From: CAXMST01 sp964196325
GTDB lineage: Bacteria; Actinomycetota; Thermoleophilia; Solirubrobacterales; 70-9
DNA: 22,031 bases
Assembly: GCA_964196325.1 (NCBI GenBank)
Contig: CAXMST010000220.1
Span: 1 to 22,031, forward strand
Reading direction: 5' to 3'
Shown here in pieces: positions 9,652 through 16,460 of this stretch; the first letter of the stretch is position 1, and each line of letters begins with the position of its first letter. A program made the position numbers and the translations under genes. The notes below the pieces were generated by a model. The model worked only from the letters and a program-made list of their open reading frames with translations. It had not been told where the DNA came from and searched no databases.

Positions 9652-10268
9652 CGCACGTACCCCTCCTCGAAGAACTGGTCCAACCCACTGCGCAGGCTCA
9701 TGCGCCCCCGGTGCAGGCGGCTCTTGAAGGAACGCTCTCCGACCCCGACGATCGCCGCCGCTTCCCGAGTGCTGAAGCCCTCCACGTCGCGCAGGATCAC
9801 CGCCTCGCGGTAGTGCACCGGGAGCTGTTCGAGGCCGCGCTCGATCGCCGCGAGGAACTCCTGGGACTCGACTGCGCGATCGGTCCGAGCGCCCCAGTCC
9901 GGGACGCGCTCCCCGACCGAGTCGTCGAGCTCGACTGTCTCGGGCCGGGCACGGCGAAGCTCCGAGTAGAGCTCGTTGATGCCGATTCGAGTGAGCCAGG
10001 TCGAGAACTTCGAGCGGCGCTCGAAGCGGCCGATGTTGTTCCAGGCTCGGAGCAGGGCCTCCTGCATCGCATCCCAGGCCTGCTCACAGTCCTTGGCGAT
10101 CCGAAACAGGACCCGACGAAGCAGCGAGGAATGTCTGCCGGCGAGCTCCCCGAAGGCTGCTGAGTCTCCATCCTGCGCCCGCCGGACCAACTCATCCTCG
10201 CCGGCCGCGGCCAGATTGCCGGCTCGTGCGGCGGGGCCGTGTGGGGCGCGACGCGTCGCTGTGCTCAT
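9648..10268 (-). CDS. ECF (sigma-70 group 4) RNA polymerase sigma factor
   Basis: A 206-residue extracytoplasmic-function sigma factor. Region 2 spans about residues 24-95 (DELVRRAQDGDSAAFGELAGRH, then AWDAMQEALLRAWNNIGRF and KFSTWLTRIGINE). Region 4 spans about 140-195 (LEQLPVHYREAVILRDVEGF, then the helix-turn-helix STREAAAIVGVGERSFKSRLHRGR). The chosen ATG at 10266-10268 gives the normal size; the frame runs further upstream into the divergent promoter region but shows nothing family-like there. It is translationally coupled to the zinc anti-sigma factor downstream and lies 95 bases from a divergent formate/nitrite-family channel gene, which makes that channel a candidate target. The regulon itself cannot be read from the window. 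Confidence 0.94.
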   Translation of the reverse strand: MSTATRRAPHGPAARAGNLAAAGEDELVRRAQDGDSAAFGELAGRHSSLLRRVLFRIAKDCEQAWDAMQEALLRAWNNIGRFERRSKFSTWLTRIGINELYSELRRARPETVELDDSVGERVPDWGARTDRAVESQEFLAAIERGLEQLPVHYREAVILRDVEGFSTREAAAIVGVGERSFKSRLHRGRMSLRSGLDQFFEEGYVR

Positions 10269-10363
10269 GGTGATTGGATCCAGTGAGCGGCACAAACGGT
10301 TCGCACCCTGGCCCGAATCGCCGAATCCATCCCCGGAGGCCACGGTCCAAGCGTCCAGCCAGG

Positions 10364-11212
10364 ATGAACACCGCCCCCGAACAGCCCGACCAGGCGGCTC
10401 CGGCCAACCAGTATCTGGAGGCCGATCGCGTACTTGCCGAGCTCGGCGAGCACGGCACGCGGCGAGTCACGGGACTGACCGCGCCGCAGATCCTCGTGCT
10501 CGGCGCGCTCGCCGGCGGCTTCATCACGATGGGGGCGCTGTTCTCGCTGCTCTTGGGATCGGCGGTCGAGGCCGAGGGCCCGAAGCGGCTGCTCGAGGGG
10601 TTCGGCTTCGCCACGGGCTTTTTCTTCGTGATCCTCTCCTCCGCGATCCTCTTCACAGAGGCGAACGTGACGATGCCGTCAACGGTGCTGGCCGCCCGCT
10701 CGCCGGGCCGCCAGATCGCCCGCTTCTGGATCTTGGCGGTGCTCGGCAACCTGATCGGCGCCGTCGTGATCTCGGGGCTGATCGTGCTCGCCCAGGACTA
10801 CGGGCCGAACGTCGAGGGCCTGCTCGACGAGATCATCGAGGCGAAGCTCTCCTGGCGTGAGGAGGGCGGCGTCGGAAGCTGGCTGCGGGTCGTGCTCTCG
10901 GGGATGCTCGCCAACTGGCTGGTCGGGATGGCCGCCTTCTTCGCGATCATGGCGCGGACGATCATCGGCAAATACATCCCGATCCTGCTTGCGGTCACCC
11001 TGTTTGTCTCCGCCAACCTGCAGCACTCGCCGGCCAACATGGGCTACTTCTCACTCGCGGAGTGGATGGGGATGGGCCCGGGCGTCGACGTCGCCTTCGC
11101 CTGGAACATCATCCCCGCTGGGATCGGGAATCTGATCGGCGGCACCGTGTTCGTCGTGCTGCCACTCTGGTATGGGCTGCGCCTCCGCGAGCGCCTCGGC
11201 ACCGCTGACTGA
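10364..11212 (+). CDS. formate/nitrite transporter (FNT) family channel
   Basis: A 282-residue integral membrane protein of the FocA/NirC family, pentameric channels for formate, nitrite or other small monovalent anions. Six membrane segments can be followed. FNT features are SAILFTEANVTMP, GNLIGAVVISG, LANWLVGMAAFFAI, the central-histidine segment FVSANLQHSPANM, and WNIIPAGIGNLIGG. I chose ATG at 10364. The frame is open back to 10274, but that adds a Pro/Arg-rich stretch over the divergent promoter region with no family match. Two paralogous membrane proteins follow in the same direction after 67 bases, which suggests a functional unit. Substrate choice (formate, nitrite, hydrosulfide) cannot be told by eye, and no formate or nitrite enzyme gene is nearby. 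Confidence 0.93.
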   Translation: MNTAPEQPDQAAPANQYLEADRVLAELGEHGTRRVTGLTAPQILVLGALAGGFITMGALFSLLLGSAVEAEGPKRLLEGFGFATGFFFVILSSAILFTEANVTMPSTVLAARSPGRQIARFWILAVLGNLIGAVVISGLIVLAQDYGPNVEGLLDEIIEAKLSWREEGGVGSWLRVVLSGMLANWLVGMAAFFAIMARTIIGKYIPILLAVTLFVSANLQHSPANMGYFSLAEWMGMGPGVDVAFAWNIIPAGIGNLIGGTVFVVLPLWYGLRLRERLGTAD

Positions 11213-11236
11213 ATCCTTCCCAGGTCCAGCTCCGTC

Positions 11237-11263
11237 TGCTTGGAGCAATGACAATTCCAAGCA
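11237..11263 (+). repeat. inverted repeat before the membrane-protein pair
   Basis: TGCTTGGA (11237-11244) and TCCAAGCA (11256-11263) are perfect 8-base inverted arms around an 11-base loop, extendable by one G-U pair. It lies between the channel gene stop and the strong AAGGAGGAAGG ribosome binding site of the next gene. There is no T-run, so it is not a standard terminator. It could be an mRNA-stability or processing hairpin, or an operator. Confidence 0.6.
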
Positions 11264-11279
11264 AGAAGGAGGAAGGCGC

Positions 11280-12212
11280 ATGAGTACCTACGCCATCCGG
11301 TCAACGCTCCGCCCGCTCGCGAAGCGCACAGACCAAGAAAAGGCGTCGCGCTATCGCGTCGCCGGAATCGCAATCGCGCTCGTCGGCCTGATCGCGGCGG
11401 GCGTTGCCCTGGTCGGCAACATCGTCGTCGCCGACCAGACGGCGCCCGCCGACACCCTGGCGTGGACCTTCGGTCTCTCGACCCTGGCCTTCGCAGCGGT
11501 GAAGCTCGGTATCGCGACCACGCTGATCGGCATCCTCGTTCGGCTCTGGCTCAGGGTTGACGCCGTCAAGGCGGCGCTCCCCGAACTGGTGCCGGAGACG
11601 AGTCCCGGTGACCCTGAGCGGATCGGCGAGATCGAGACGGCCTACGGGCCGGGCACGGCAACGAAGACGGCCCCCGAGCCGCTGGCGATCCACAAGATGG
11701 CCGAGCGGATGTGGCTGCCAATGGTCGCGATGGGCCCAATGCTCGTCGTGATCGGCTTCGTGATCGCACTGGTCCAGGCGGGCGAGACGAATCCCGGCAC
11801 GTTCACCGATCTCGGTGCGATCGTGCAGGGTACGCAGTTCCTCGGTGAGGGTCTGATTCTCGCCGGAGTCTCGTTCCTGCTCGGAACGATCCTGAGCTCG
11901 CTCCGCAAGGGCGGCGGCGAGGTCCAGGAAGGGCTCGGCGTCGTGGTCAAGACGCTAAAGATGCCCGCCAGCGCGAAGCTGTTCATCGGACTGATGGCAG
12001 CCGGCCTGATGGTCGCGATCTTCCAGTTCGGCGGCTACCTGGTCGCGACCGGACAGGACGACCCGGCGAGTTGGTTCGCCTGGCTCGGACCGGTTCGGGA
12101 GCTCGGCCTGGGCCTGCTGCTGGCCGGGATCGTCCTGGCCCTCTACACAATCGGCACGGTGCTGGCCTTCCAGTTCGACCGGCTCGGCCAAATCATCAAA
12201 GAAGGTAGGTGA
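11280..12212 (+). CDS. unrecognised multi-pass membrane protein A of a paralogous pair
   Basis: A 310-residue protein I do not recognise. It has about six hydrophobic segments, roughly residues 26-50, 64-90, 147-167, 189-207, 234-256 and 275-298, with a hydrophilic stretch at 92-140. The second half (about 144-308) aligns with the whole of the next protein. The best shared signature is RKGGGEVQEG at 209-218 followed by VKTLKMPASAK at 223-233, a polar segment between two membrane helices. The ATG at 11280 has an excellent AAGGAGGAAGG ribosome binding site; the frame stays open upstream into the channel gene, which is rejected. It is followed after five bases by its paralogue and preceded by the FNT channel, so a shared complex or shared transport role is a reasonable inference. 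No enzyme motif or cofactor ligand pattern is visible. Confidence 0.88.
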   Translation: MSTYAIRSTLRPLAKRTDQEKASRYRVAGIAIALVGLIAAGVALVGNIVVADQTAPADTLAWTFGLSTLAFAAVKLGIATTLIGILVRLWLRVDAVKAALPELVPETSPGDPERIGEIETAYGPGTATKTAPEPLAIHKMAERMWLPMVAMGPMLVVIGFVIALVQAGETNPGTFTDLGAIVQGTQFLGEGLILAGVSFLLGTILSSLRKGGGEVQEGLGVVVKTLKMPASAKLFIGLMAAGLMVAIFQFGGYLVATGQDDPASWFAWLGPVRELGLGLLLAGIVLALYTIGTVLAFQFDRLGQIIKEGR

Positions 12213-12217
12213 GAACA

Positions 12218-12850
12218 ATGGCAACAGCAACGATCAAGCAGTTCCCGGTGGACGTCTCGCAGCGTTCGTTGGGATACAACCTGCCCCAGCTGGCCGGCGT
12301 CAGGCTCTGGCGGCCGATGCTGGCGATGGCGCTGATGGCCTTCATCGCCGGCACCGTCCTCGGCATCGTCCGGGCCGACGAGATCTCCGGTGGCGGTTCA
12401 GCCGAGACGATCGAGCGGCTCCGACACGTACAGGCCGGGGTCATGTTCGCCGGGTTCGCAGCGGTGTTCGCGGCGATCTCATTCGCGATCGCACGAATCC
12501 TCGGCCAGTTCCGCAAAAGCGGAGGTGAGCTGCAGGAGGCGGCCGGAGGCCGAGTCGTGACGCTGAAGATGCCGGTCACGGCCAAGGTCTTCCTCGCCAC
12601 GATGATGATGGCGATGATGGCCCTGCTCGGGGCGGTGGTGCTGCACTTCGTGTTCGCCGCCGACCTGAACGGCAGCGTTGCATCGCTGGAGCTCTCCGAG
12701 CAGCGATTCATCGTGCTCGAGGGCGTCAGAAGGGTCGGCGTCGCGGGGTTCCTCGTGGCGATCACGTTCGGCCTGGCGACGATCGCCCAGGTCCTGCGGT
12801 TCCAGGCCGCTCGCCTGCGCGAGTTGGCGAGCGAGCGCCACAACGACTGA
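12218..12850 (+). CDS. unrecognised membrane protein B, paralogue of the upstream protein
   Basis: A 210-residue protein with four hydrophobic segments, about residues 32-52, 72-94, 123-147 and 170-195. It matches the C-terminal half of the preceding protein over its length: WRPMLAMALMAF opposite WLPMVAMGPMLV, and RKSGGELQEA...VVTLKMPVTAK at 99-123 opposite RKGGGEVQEG...VKTLKMPASAK. The ATG at 12218 lies five bases after the previous stop, with AGGTGAG as ribosome binding site partly inside that stop. The C-terminus is charged (RLRELASERHND) and probably cytoplasmic. Function is unknown; the arrangement suggests a gene duplication that made two subunits of one membrane complex. A hairpin follows the stop. 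Confidence 0.88.
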   Translation: MATATIKQFPVDVSQRSLGYNLPQLAGVRLWRPMLAMALMAFIAGTVLGIVRADEISGGGSAETIERLRHVQAGVMFAGFAAVFAAISFAIARILGQFRKSGGELQEAAGGRVVTLKMPVTAKVFLATMMMAMMALLGAVVLHFVFAADLNGSVASLELSEQRFIVLEGVRRVGVAGFLVAITFGLATIAQVLRFQAARLRELASERHND

Positions 12851-12869
12851 GACGGTCGCTCACCGGACC

Positions 12870-12904
12870 CGAAGGGGTCGCTCGTTTCCCGGGCGGCCCC
12901 TTCG
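12870..12904 (+). terminator. hairpin after the membrane-protein pair
   Basis: CGAAGGGG (12870-12877) and CCCCTTCG (12897-12904) are perfect 8-base inverted arms around a 19-base loop, 20 bases after the stop of the second membrane-protein gene. No clear T-run follows, as is common in GC-rich actinomycetes. It is the likely end of the channel/membrane-protein transcript before the glycosyltransferase gene. Confidence 0.55.
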
Positions 12905-12934
12905 TCGTCCCCGGACCCGCTCTAGGCTGCGGGC

Positions 12935-14107
12935 GTGCGCCACCCTCCCCGCCCCCGTCTGCCCCCGCCGCCGAGCGGGCTGACGACCAGCGTCCTCAGC
13001 GTCGGCCCGCTGCCGCCCGAGTGGGGCGGCCGGCTGCGCGGTGGGGTCACCCGCTTCCATGCTGCGCTGCTCGGTGAGTGGGAGCAACATCGCTGGCGGC
13101 ACCGGATCGATCCGATCGGGGCGCTGATCCCTCCGCCGCAGCGACTGCACCGCAAGCAAGCGCGCCGCAAATCCCCGGTGCCGGTGTTCATGCAGCCCGA
13201 GGAGGCCAGGCCCCGCCGCTTCACGCGCATCCTGCTGACCGAGCGGACGAAGCCCGATCTGGTTTTGGTCAACAACGTCGCTGCCTTCGCCCCGGCCCGC
13301 TACTGCCGTGTGCACGCCCACGTCGCCCCCGAGATCCCCCAGCTCGGGATCGTGCACGCCTGGCATCAGGTCACGATGAAGCGCGATCCCGAACGCGCCG
13401 CGAAGAACCGGGAGGCGGCGCAGGGGGCGCTCGATCAGCTCGCGGGCGTGGTCTTTGGCTCCGAGCACTGCCGCCGCGAGGGGCTCGAGCTGGGCTTCCG
13501 CTACCCAGAGCGGCAGGCGGTGATCCCGTACCCACTCCAGGACGCGTACATGGAGCGGATCGATCTGAGCGGGCCGCGCTCGGGGGTGCTCTTTCTCGGC
13601 AGCCTCAACGCGCGCAAGAACCCGCGGGCCCTGCTGGAGGCGGTCGCCGAGATTCCCGATCTGCCCCTGACGTTCGCTGGCGAGGGGGACGAGGAGCCGG
13701 CCCTGCGCGAGCGTGCCGCCGAGCTCGGCATCTCCGCACGGGTCAGCTTCATCGGCCACCAGGATCCGGAGGTTCATGTGGCACGAATGCGCGAGCTGGT
13801 CCGTTCGGCCCGGGTCCTCTGCCTGCCCTCGCACTCGGAGTCGTTCGGGATCGTGATGATCGAGGCGCTCGCCGCGGGCACCCCGGTCGTCGGCTTCGGC
13901 CCAACCTTCAGCGAGATCCGCGAGCGCACCGGGATCGGGATCGGCGAGCCGATCTGGGAGGGAACCGCGGCCGAGGTCCGCGCGGGCCTGGAGTCGGTTC
14001 TGGCCTCGGAATGGGACCGGCGGGCCCTGCGAGGGGCGGCCTTGGCCGAGTTCTCGCCGCGCAGCGTGGCCCACCCGTACGCCGAGCTCGCCCGCGAGCT
14101 GGCATGA
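12935..14107 (+). CDS. GT4-family glycosyltransferase
   Basis: A 390-residue GT-B-fold glycosyltransferase. The N-terminal acceptor domain begins after a Pro-rich start of about 15 residues (SVLSVGPLPPEWGGRLRGGVTRFH). The C-terminal nucleotide-sugar domain opens with GVLFLGSLNARKNPRALLEAV near residues 217-237. Then come LTFAGEGDEEPAL and the family 4 motif SHSESFGIVMIEALAAGTPVVG, in which Glu302 and Glu310 form the EX7E donor-sugar site. The start is GTG at 12935, 31 bases after the preceding hairpin. It converges on an operon that makes a CDP-deoxysugar precursor, so both may serve cell-surface glycan synthesis; donor and acceptor are unknown. Confidence 0.9.
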   Translation: MRHPPRPRLPPPPSGLTTSVLSVGPLPPEWGGRLRGGVTRFHAALLGEWEQHRWRHRIDPIGALIPPPQRLHRKQARRKSPVPVFMQPEEARPRRFTRILLTERTKPDLVLVNNVAAFAPARYCRVHAHVAPEIPQLGIVHAWHQVTMKRDPERAAKNREAAQGALDQLAGVVFGSEHCRREGLELGFRYPERQAVIPYPLQDAYMERIDLSGPRSGVLFLGSLNARKNPRALLEAVAEIPDLPLTFAGEGDEEPALRERAAELGISARVSFIGHQDPEVHVARMRELVRSARVLCLPSHSESFGIVMIEALAAGTPVVGFGPTFSEIRERTGIGIGEPIWEGTAAEVRAGLESVLASEWDRRALRGAALAEFSPRSVAHPYAELARELA

Positions 14108-14142
14108 CCCTCCGGGGTGAGTAGAACTCGCCCTAAGGGTCA
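14105..14142. terminator. bidirectional palindrome spanning both stop codons
   Basis: TGACCCT (14105-14111) and AGGGTCA (14136-14142) pair perfectly. Inside them GGGTGAG and CTCGCCC pair around the loop TAGAA with one G-U wobble. The outer arms contain the TGA of the glycosyltransferase gene on the plus strand and the TGA of the DUF3817 gene on the minus strand. The whole 32-base gap between the convergent genes is therefore one hairpin, readable in both directions. There is no T-run. Confidence 0.7.
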
Positions 14143-14460
14143 GCCGCGCTCGATCTGGGTGCGGATCCGGTGCTCGCCGTAGAGGCTGCCGACCGGGCCC
14201 AGGGTGACGACGACGATCGCCGGGAACCACCAGCCCCAACGCCCCTCCCCGGCGCCTCGCACGCAGAGGAAGATCAGCAGTAGGAAGCCGATGCCGTGGA
14301 TCGGGCCGATGATGCTGACCATCTGCTCGCTGTCGATGATCTGGACCACGTCCATCAGCAGGGGGATCAGGAGCAGCAGGTCGAGGATCGCAATGATCCG
14401 GATCTGGTTGAGACGCTTGATCGTCGTCTCGGTCTGATCGCTGGTCGTCGGCTCGCTCAA
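14140..14460 (-). CDS. DUF3817-family small membrane protein
   Basis: A 106-residue membrane protein matching the DUF3817 pattern of actinomycetes: RLNQIRIIAILDLLLLIPL, then IIGPIHGIGFLLLIFLC, and FPAIVVVTLGPVGSLYGEHRI, giving three membrane helices. I chose TTG at 14458-14460, which overlaps the stop of the upstream epimerase gene (TTGA) and has a near-ideal GGAGG seven bases before it. An upstream ATG at 14490 in the same frame lies before that ribosome binding site and adds only ten residues inside the neighbouring gene. It is the last gene of the SAM-riboswitch operon. Family function is unknown. Confidence 0.87.
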   Translation of the reverse strand: MSEPTTSDQTETTIKRLNQIRIIAILDLLLLIPLLMDVVQIIDSEQMVSIIGPIHGIGFLLLIFLCVRGAGEGRWGWWFPAIVVVTLGPVGSLYGEHRIRTQIERG

Positions 14461-15425
14461 GGTCGCACCTCCGGATGCTGTCGGTACCACTCGAGCGTGC
14501 GTGCCACGCCCTCCTCGAGGCTAACCCGTGGACTCCAGCCGCAGCGCTCGCGGAGCTTGGCGGCGTCGACGTACTGGCGGTCGATCTCACCCTCCGGGTT
14601 GCCCGTACCGCGGATCTCGGGGACGACCCCGGTGCCGGCCAGGCGGGTGATCGTCTCAACGATCTCGAGCACGCTATACGGCCGCTCGCCGCCGGCGTTG
14701 AACGCCTCCCCGCGAACGTCGTCCCGATCGAGGTTGTCGGCGATCGCCAGGTAGGCGGCGGCCGCGTCCTCGACGTAGAGCAGGTCCCTGACCGGGCTAC
14801 CGTCGGAGCGCAGCACCGGCGAGCGACCGTCGATCGCGCCGCAGACGGTCTCCGGCACCAGGCGCGAGAAGTTCAGATCGCCGCCCCCGTAGATGTTGGC
14901 GAAGCGGGTTACGGCGACGGGCAGACCGTAGCTCGGCCACCAGGCGCGGGCGATCAGGTCGGCGGCGGCCTTCGACGCCTCATACGGCGCGGTCGGGCGC
15001 AGCGCCAGATCCTCGGTGTAGGGAAGCTGATCGTGGGCGCCGTAGGCCTTGTCGGACGAGGCGAAGACGAAGCGCTCGACGCCGGCCCCGAGCGCAGCCT
15101 GGAGCAGGATCCAGGTTCCGCGTACGTTGCTCTCCAGGGCAGCGATCGGATCCGCGCGCACGGTGCCCACGATCGTCTCGGCGCCGAGGTGGAAGACCGA
15201 GTCGATCTCGCGCTCGGCAAGCAAGCGAGCGAGGCCCTCGGAGTCGACCAGGTCTCCGACCCGCTCCTCGACCCGTTCCTCGATCCCGATCAGGGCCAGG
15301 GTCGACGGCTTCTCGCGACGGCCGCGCCGATCGAAGCTCGTGACCTCTACCCCACGCTCAGCCAACGCCCGGCAGAGCCAGGCGCCGACGAACCCGCGGC
15401 CGCCGGTGACGAGGGCCTTCCTCAT
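14457..15425 (-). CDS. rfbG: NAD-dependent sugar-nucleotide dehydratase/epimerase, CDP-glucose 4,6-dehydratase-like
   Basis: A 322-residue extended short-chain dehydrogenase. The Rossmann glycine motif VTGGRGFVG is at residues 5-13 and the catalytic YxxxK is in PYEASKAAADLIA (Tyr148, Lys152). SSDKAYGAHDQLPYTED and NIYGGGDLNFSRLVPETV, followed by RSDGSPVRDLLYVEDAAAAY, resemble CDP-glucose 4,6-dehydratases more than GalE. The preceding gene encodes a glucose-1-phosphate cytidylyltransferase, the enzyme one step earlier, which supports that reading. The ATG at 15423-15425 overlaps the upstream stop by one base (TGATG). The product would be CDP-4-keto-6-deoxyglucose; later sugar enzymes are not in the window. 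A related epimerase activity cannot be excluded. Confidence 0.88.
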   Translation of the reverse strand: MRKALVTGGRGFVGAWLCRALAERGVEVTSFDRRGRREKPSTLALIGIEERVEERVGDLVDSEGLARLLAEREIDSVFHLGAETIVGTVRADPIAALESNVRGTWILLQAALGAGVERFVFASSDKAYGAHDQLPYTEDLALRPTAPYEASKAAADLIARAWWPSYGLPVAVTRFANIYGGGDLNFSRLVPETVCGAIDGRSPVLRSDGSPVRDLLYVEDAAAAYLAIADNLDRDDVRGEAFNAGGERPYSVLEIVETITRLAGTGVVPEIRGTGNPEGEIDRQYVDAAKLRERCGWSPRVSLEEGVARTLEWYRQHPEVRP

Positions 15426-16162
15426 CAGGATCCGTCCCCACCCCAAAGACGCCAGGGCGCCCGGCCCTCGCTCCAGAGGTCGTTCAGCAGGACCGAGTCC
15501 TTGTAGGTGTCCATGCAGTCCCAGAAGCCGCCATGTCGGTAGCCGTGCAGCTCACCGTCACCCGCCAAGCGCTCGAGCGGACCGCGCTCGAGCACCGAAT
15601 CGCGATCGAGGTAGGAGAGAGCCTTCGGCTCGAGGAAGAAGAAGCCGCCGTTGATCCACTGCTCCATGCGCGGCTTCTCGACGAAGCCCCGGACCAGGTC
15701 GCCGTCCTCGAGTCGGGCGACGCCCCACTGCGAGTGTGGCTGGACCAGGGTCACGGTCGCAGCCCCCTCGTGGTCGCGGTGGAATTCGAGCGCCGCCCCG
15801 AGATCGATATCGGCGACCCCGTCGGCATAGGTCAGCGCGACCGTCCCCTCCCCAAGCCGGCCGCGCTCAGCAGCCAGCGCGACCCGCCCGCCGGTCGGGG
15901 TCTCCGACCCGGTGTCGAGGCACTCGACCACGACTCCCTCGGGCCAGGGCTCGGCGTCGACGAAGGCTTCGATCAGCTCCCGCTTGTAGCCCGTCAACAG
16001 CAGGAAGCGGCGGAAGCCGTGTGCCGCGTAGATCCGAATCACGTGCCAGAGGATCGGCCGGCCGCCGATCTCGACCAGCGGCTTGGGTATTGACCGCGTC
16101 TTCTCCTGCAGCCGAGTGCCCCTGCCGCCGCAGAGGATCGCGACCGGGTCGGGCCGCTCCAA
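15425..16162 (-). CDS. rfbF: glucose-1-phosphate cytidylyltransferase
   Basis: A 245-residue nucleotidyltransferase that would make CDP-glucose from CTP and glucose 1-phosphate. The nucleotide-binding N-terminus AILCGGRGTRLQEKTRSIPKP is at residues 8-28, with Lys27 in the usual sugar-phosphate position. The metal-binding Asp is in LTYADGVADIDL (Asp114). WINGGFFFLEPK and the C-terminal GFWDCMDTYKD are typical of RfbF rather than of thymidylyl- or uridylyltransferases. The only usable start is TTG at 16160-16162: an in-frame TGA, which is the stop of the sulfur-carrier gene, lies three bases upstream. No good ribosome binding site is visible, so translation may rely on coupling. It lies between the sulfur-carrier gene and the dehydratase gene in the riboswitch operon. 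Confidence 0.92.
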   Translation of the reverse strand: MERPDPVAILCGGRGTRLQEKTRSIPKPLVEIGGRPILWHVIRIYAAHGFRRFLLLTGYKRELIEAFVDAEPWPEGVVVECLDTGSETPTGGRVALAAERGRLGEGTVALTYADGVADIDLGAALEFHRDHEGAATVTLVQPHSQWGVARLEDGDLVRGFVEKPRMEQWINGGFFFLEPKALSYLDRDSVLERGPLERLAGDGELHGYRHGGFWDCMDTYKDSVLLNDLWSEGRAPWRLWGGDGS

Positions 16163-16165
16163 GCT

Positions 16166-16441
16166 TCAGCGGCCGCCGGCGACGGCCGGGAGGATCGTCA
16201 CCTCGGCACCGTCGGCGACCGAGGTCGCGAGGCCATCGGCAAAACGAATGTCCTCACCAGCGACGTAGACGTTGACGAAGCGGCGCAGATCGCCGTTCTC
16301 GGTGATCCGATCCTTGAGGCTCTCATGGGCCGCGAAGACGGCGTCGAGTGCCTCACCGACCGTCGCGCCCTCAACGGTGACCTCGCCCTCGCCGCCGGTC
16401 GCCGGCCGAAGCTGGGCTGGAATCTTGACTACTACTGACAT
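16166..16441 (-). CDS. CysO/MoaD/ThiS-family ubiquitin-like sulfur carrier ending in Gly-Gly-Arg
   Basis: A 91-residue beta-grasp sulfur carrier. From memory it closely follows Mycobacterium tuberculosis CysO: similar N-terminal IPAQLRPATGGEGEV, central LRRFVNVYVAGEDIRF and C-terminal VTILPAVAGG. CysO-type proteins carry sulfide as a C-terminal Gly-Gly thiocarboxylate for amino acid synthesis. Here one Arg (codon at 16169-16171) follows the Gly-Gly, so the protein must probably be trimmed before activation, as is known for some carriers handled by JAMM metalloproteases. The ATG is at 16439-16441, 19 bases after the thrC stop, with a poor ribosome binding site. No MoeB-like activating enzyme, cysM or JAMM protease is in the window. 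The pairing with thrC is seen in other actinomycetes, but its role is not settled to my knowledge. Confidence 0.92.
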   Translation of the reverse strand: MSVVVKIPAQLRPATGGEGEVTVEGATVGEALDAVFAAHESLKDRITENGDLRRFVNVYVAGEDIRFADGLATSVADGAEVTILPAVAGGR

Positions 16442-16460
16442 CGGGTAGGGAATCTACAGA

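Noticed and set aside
10274..10363. N-terminal extension of the FNT channel from an upstream ATG
   Set aside because: The 30 added residues are Arg/Pro-rich, unlike any FNT N-terminus, and cover the whole divergent promoter region.
11172..11279. Earlier in-frame start for membrane protein A
   Set aside because: It begins inside the channel gene and passes through the inverted repeat; the ATG at 11280 has a much better ribosome binding site.
12860..14659. Minus-strand open frame of about 600 codons
   Set aside because: It is antisense to the glycosyltransferase gene, which has clear catalytic motifs, and runs through the stop-to-stop palindrome and the DUF3817 gene.
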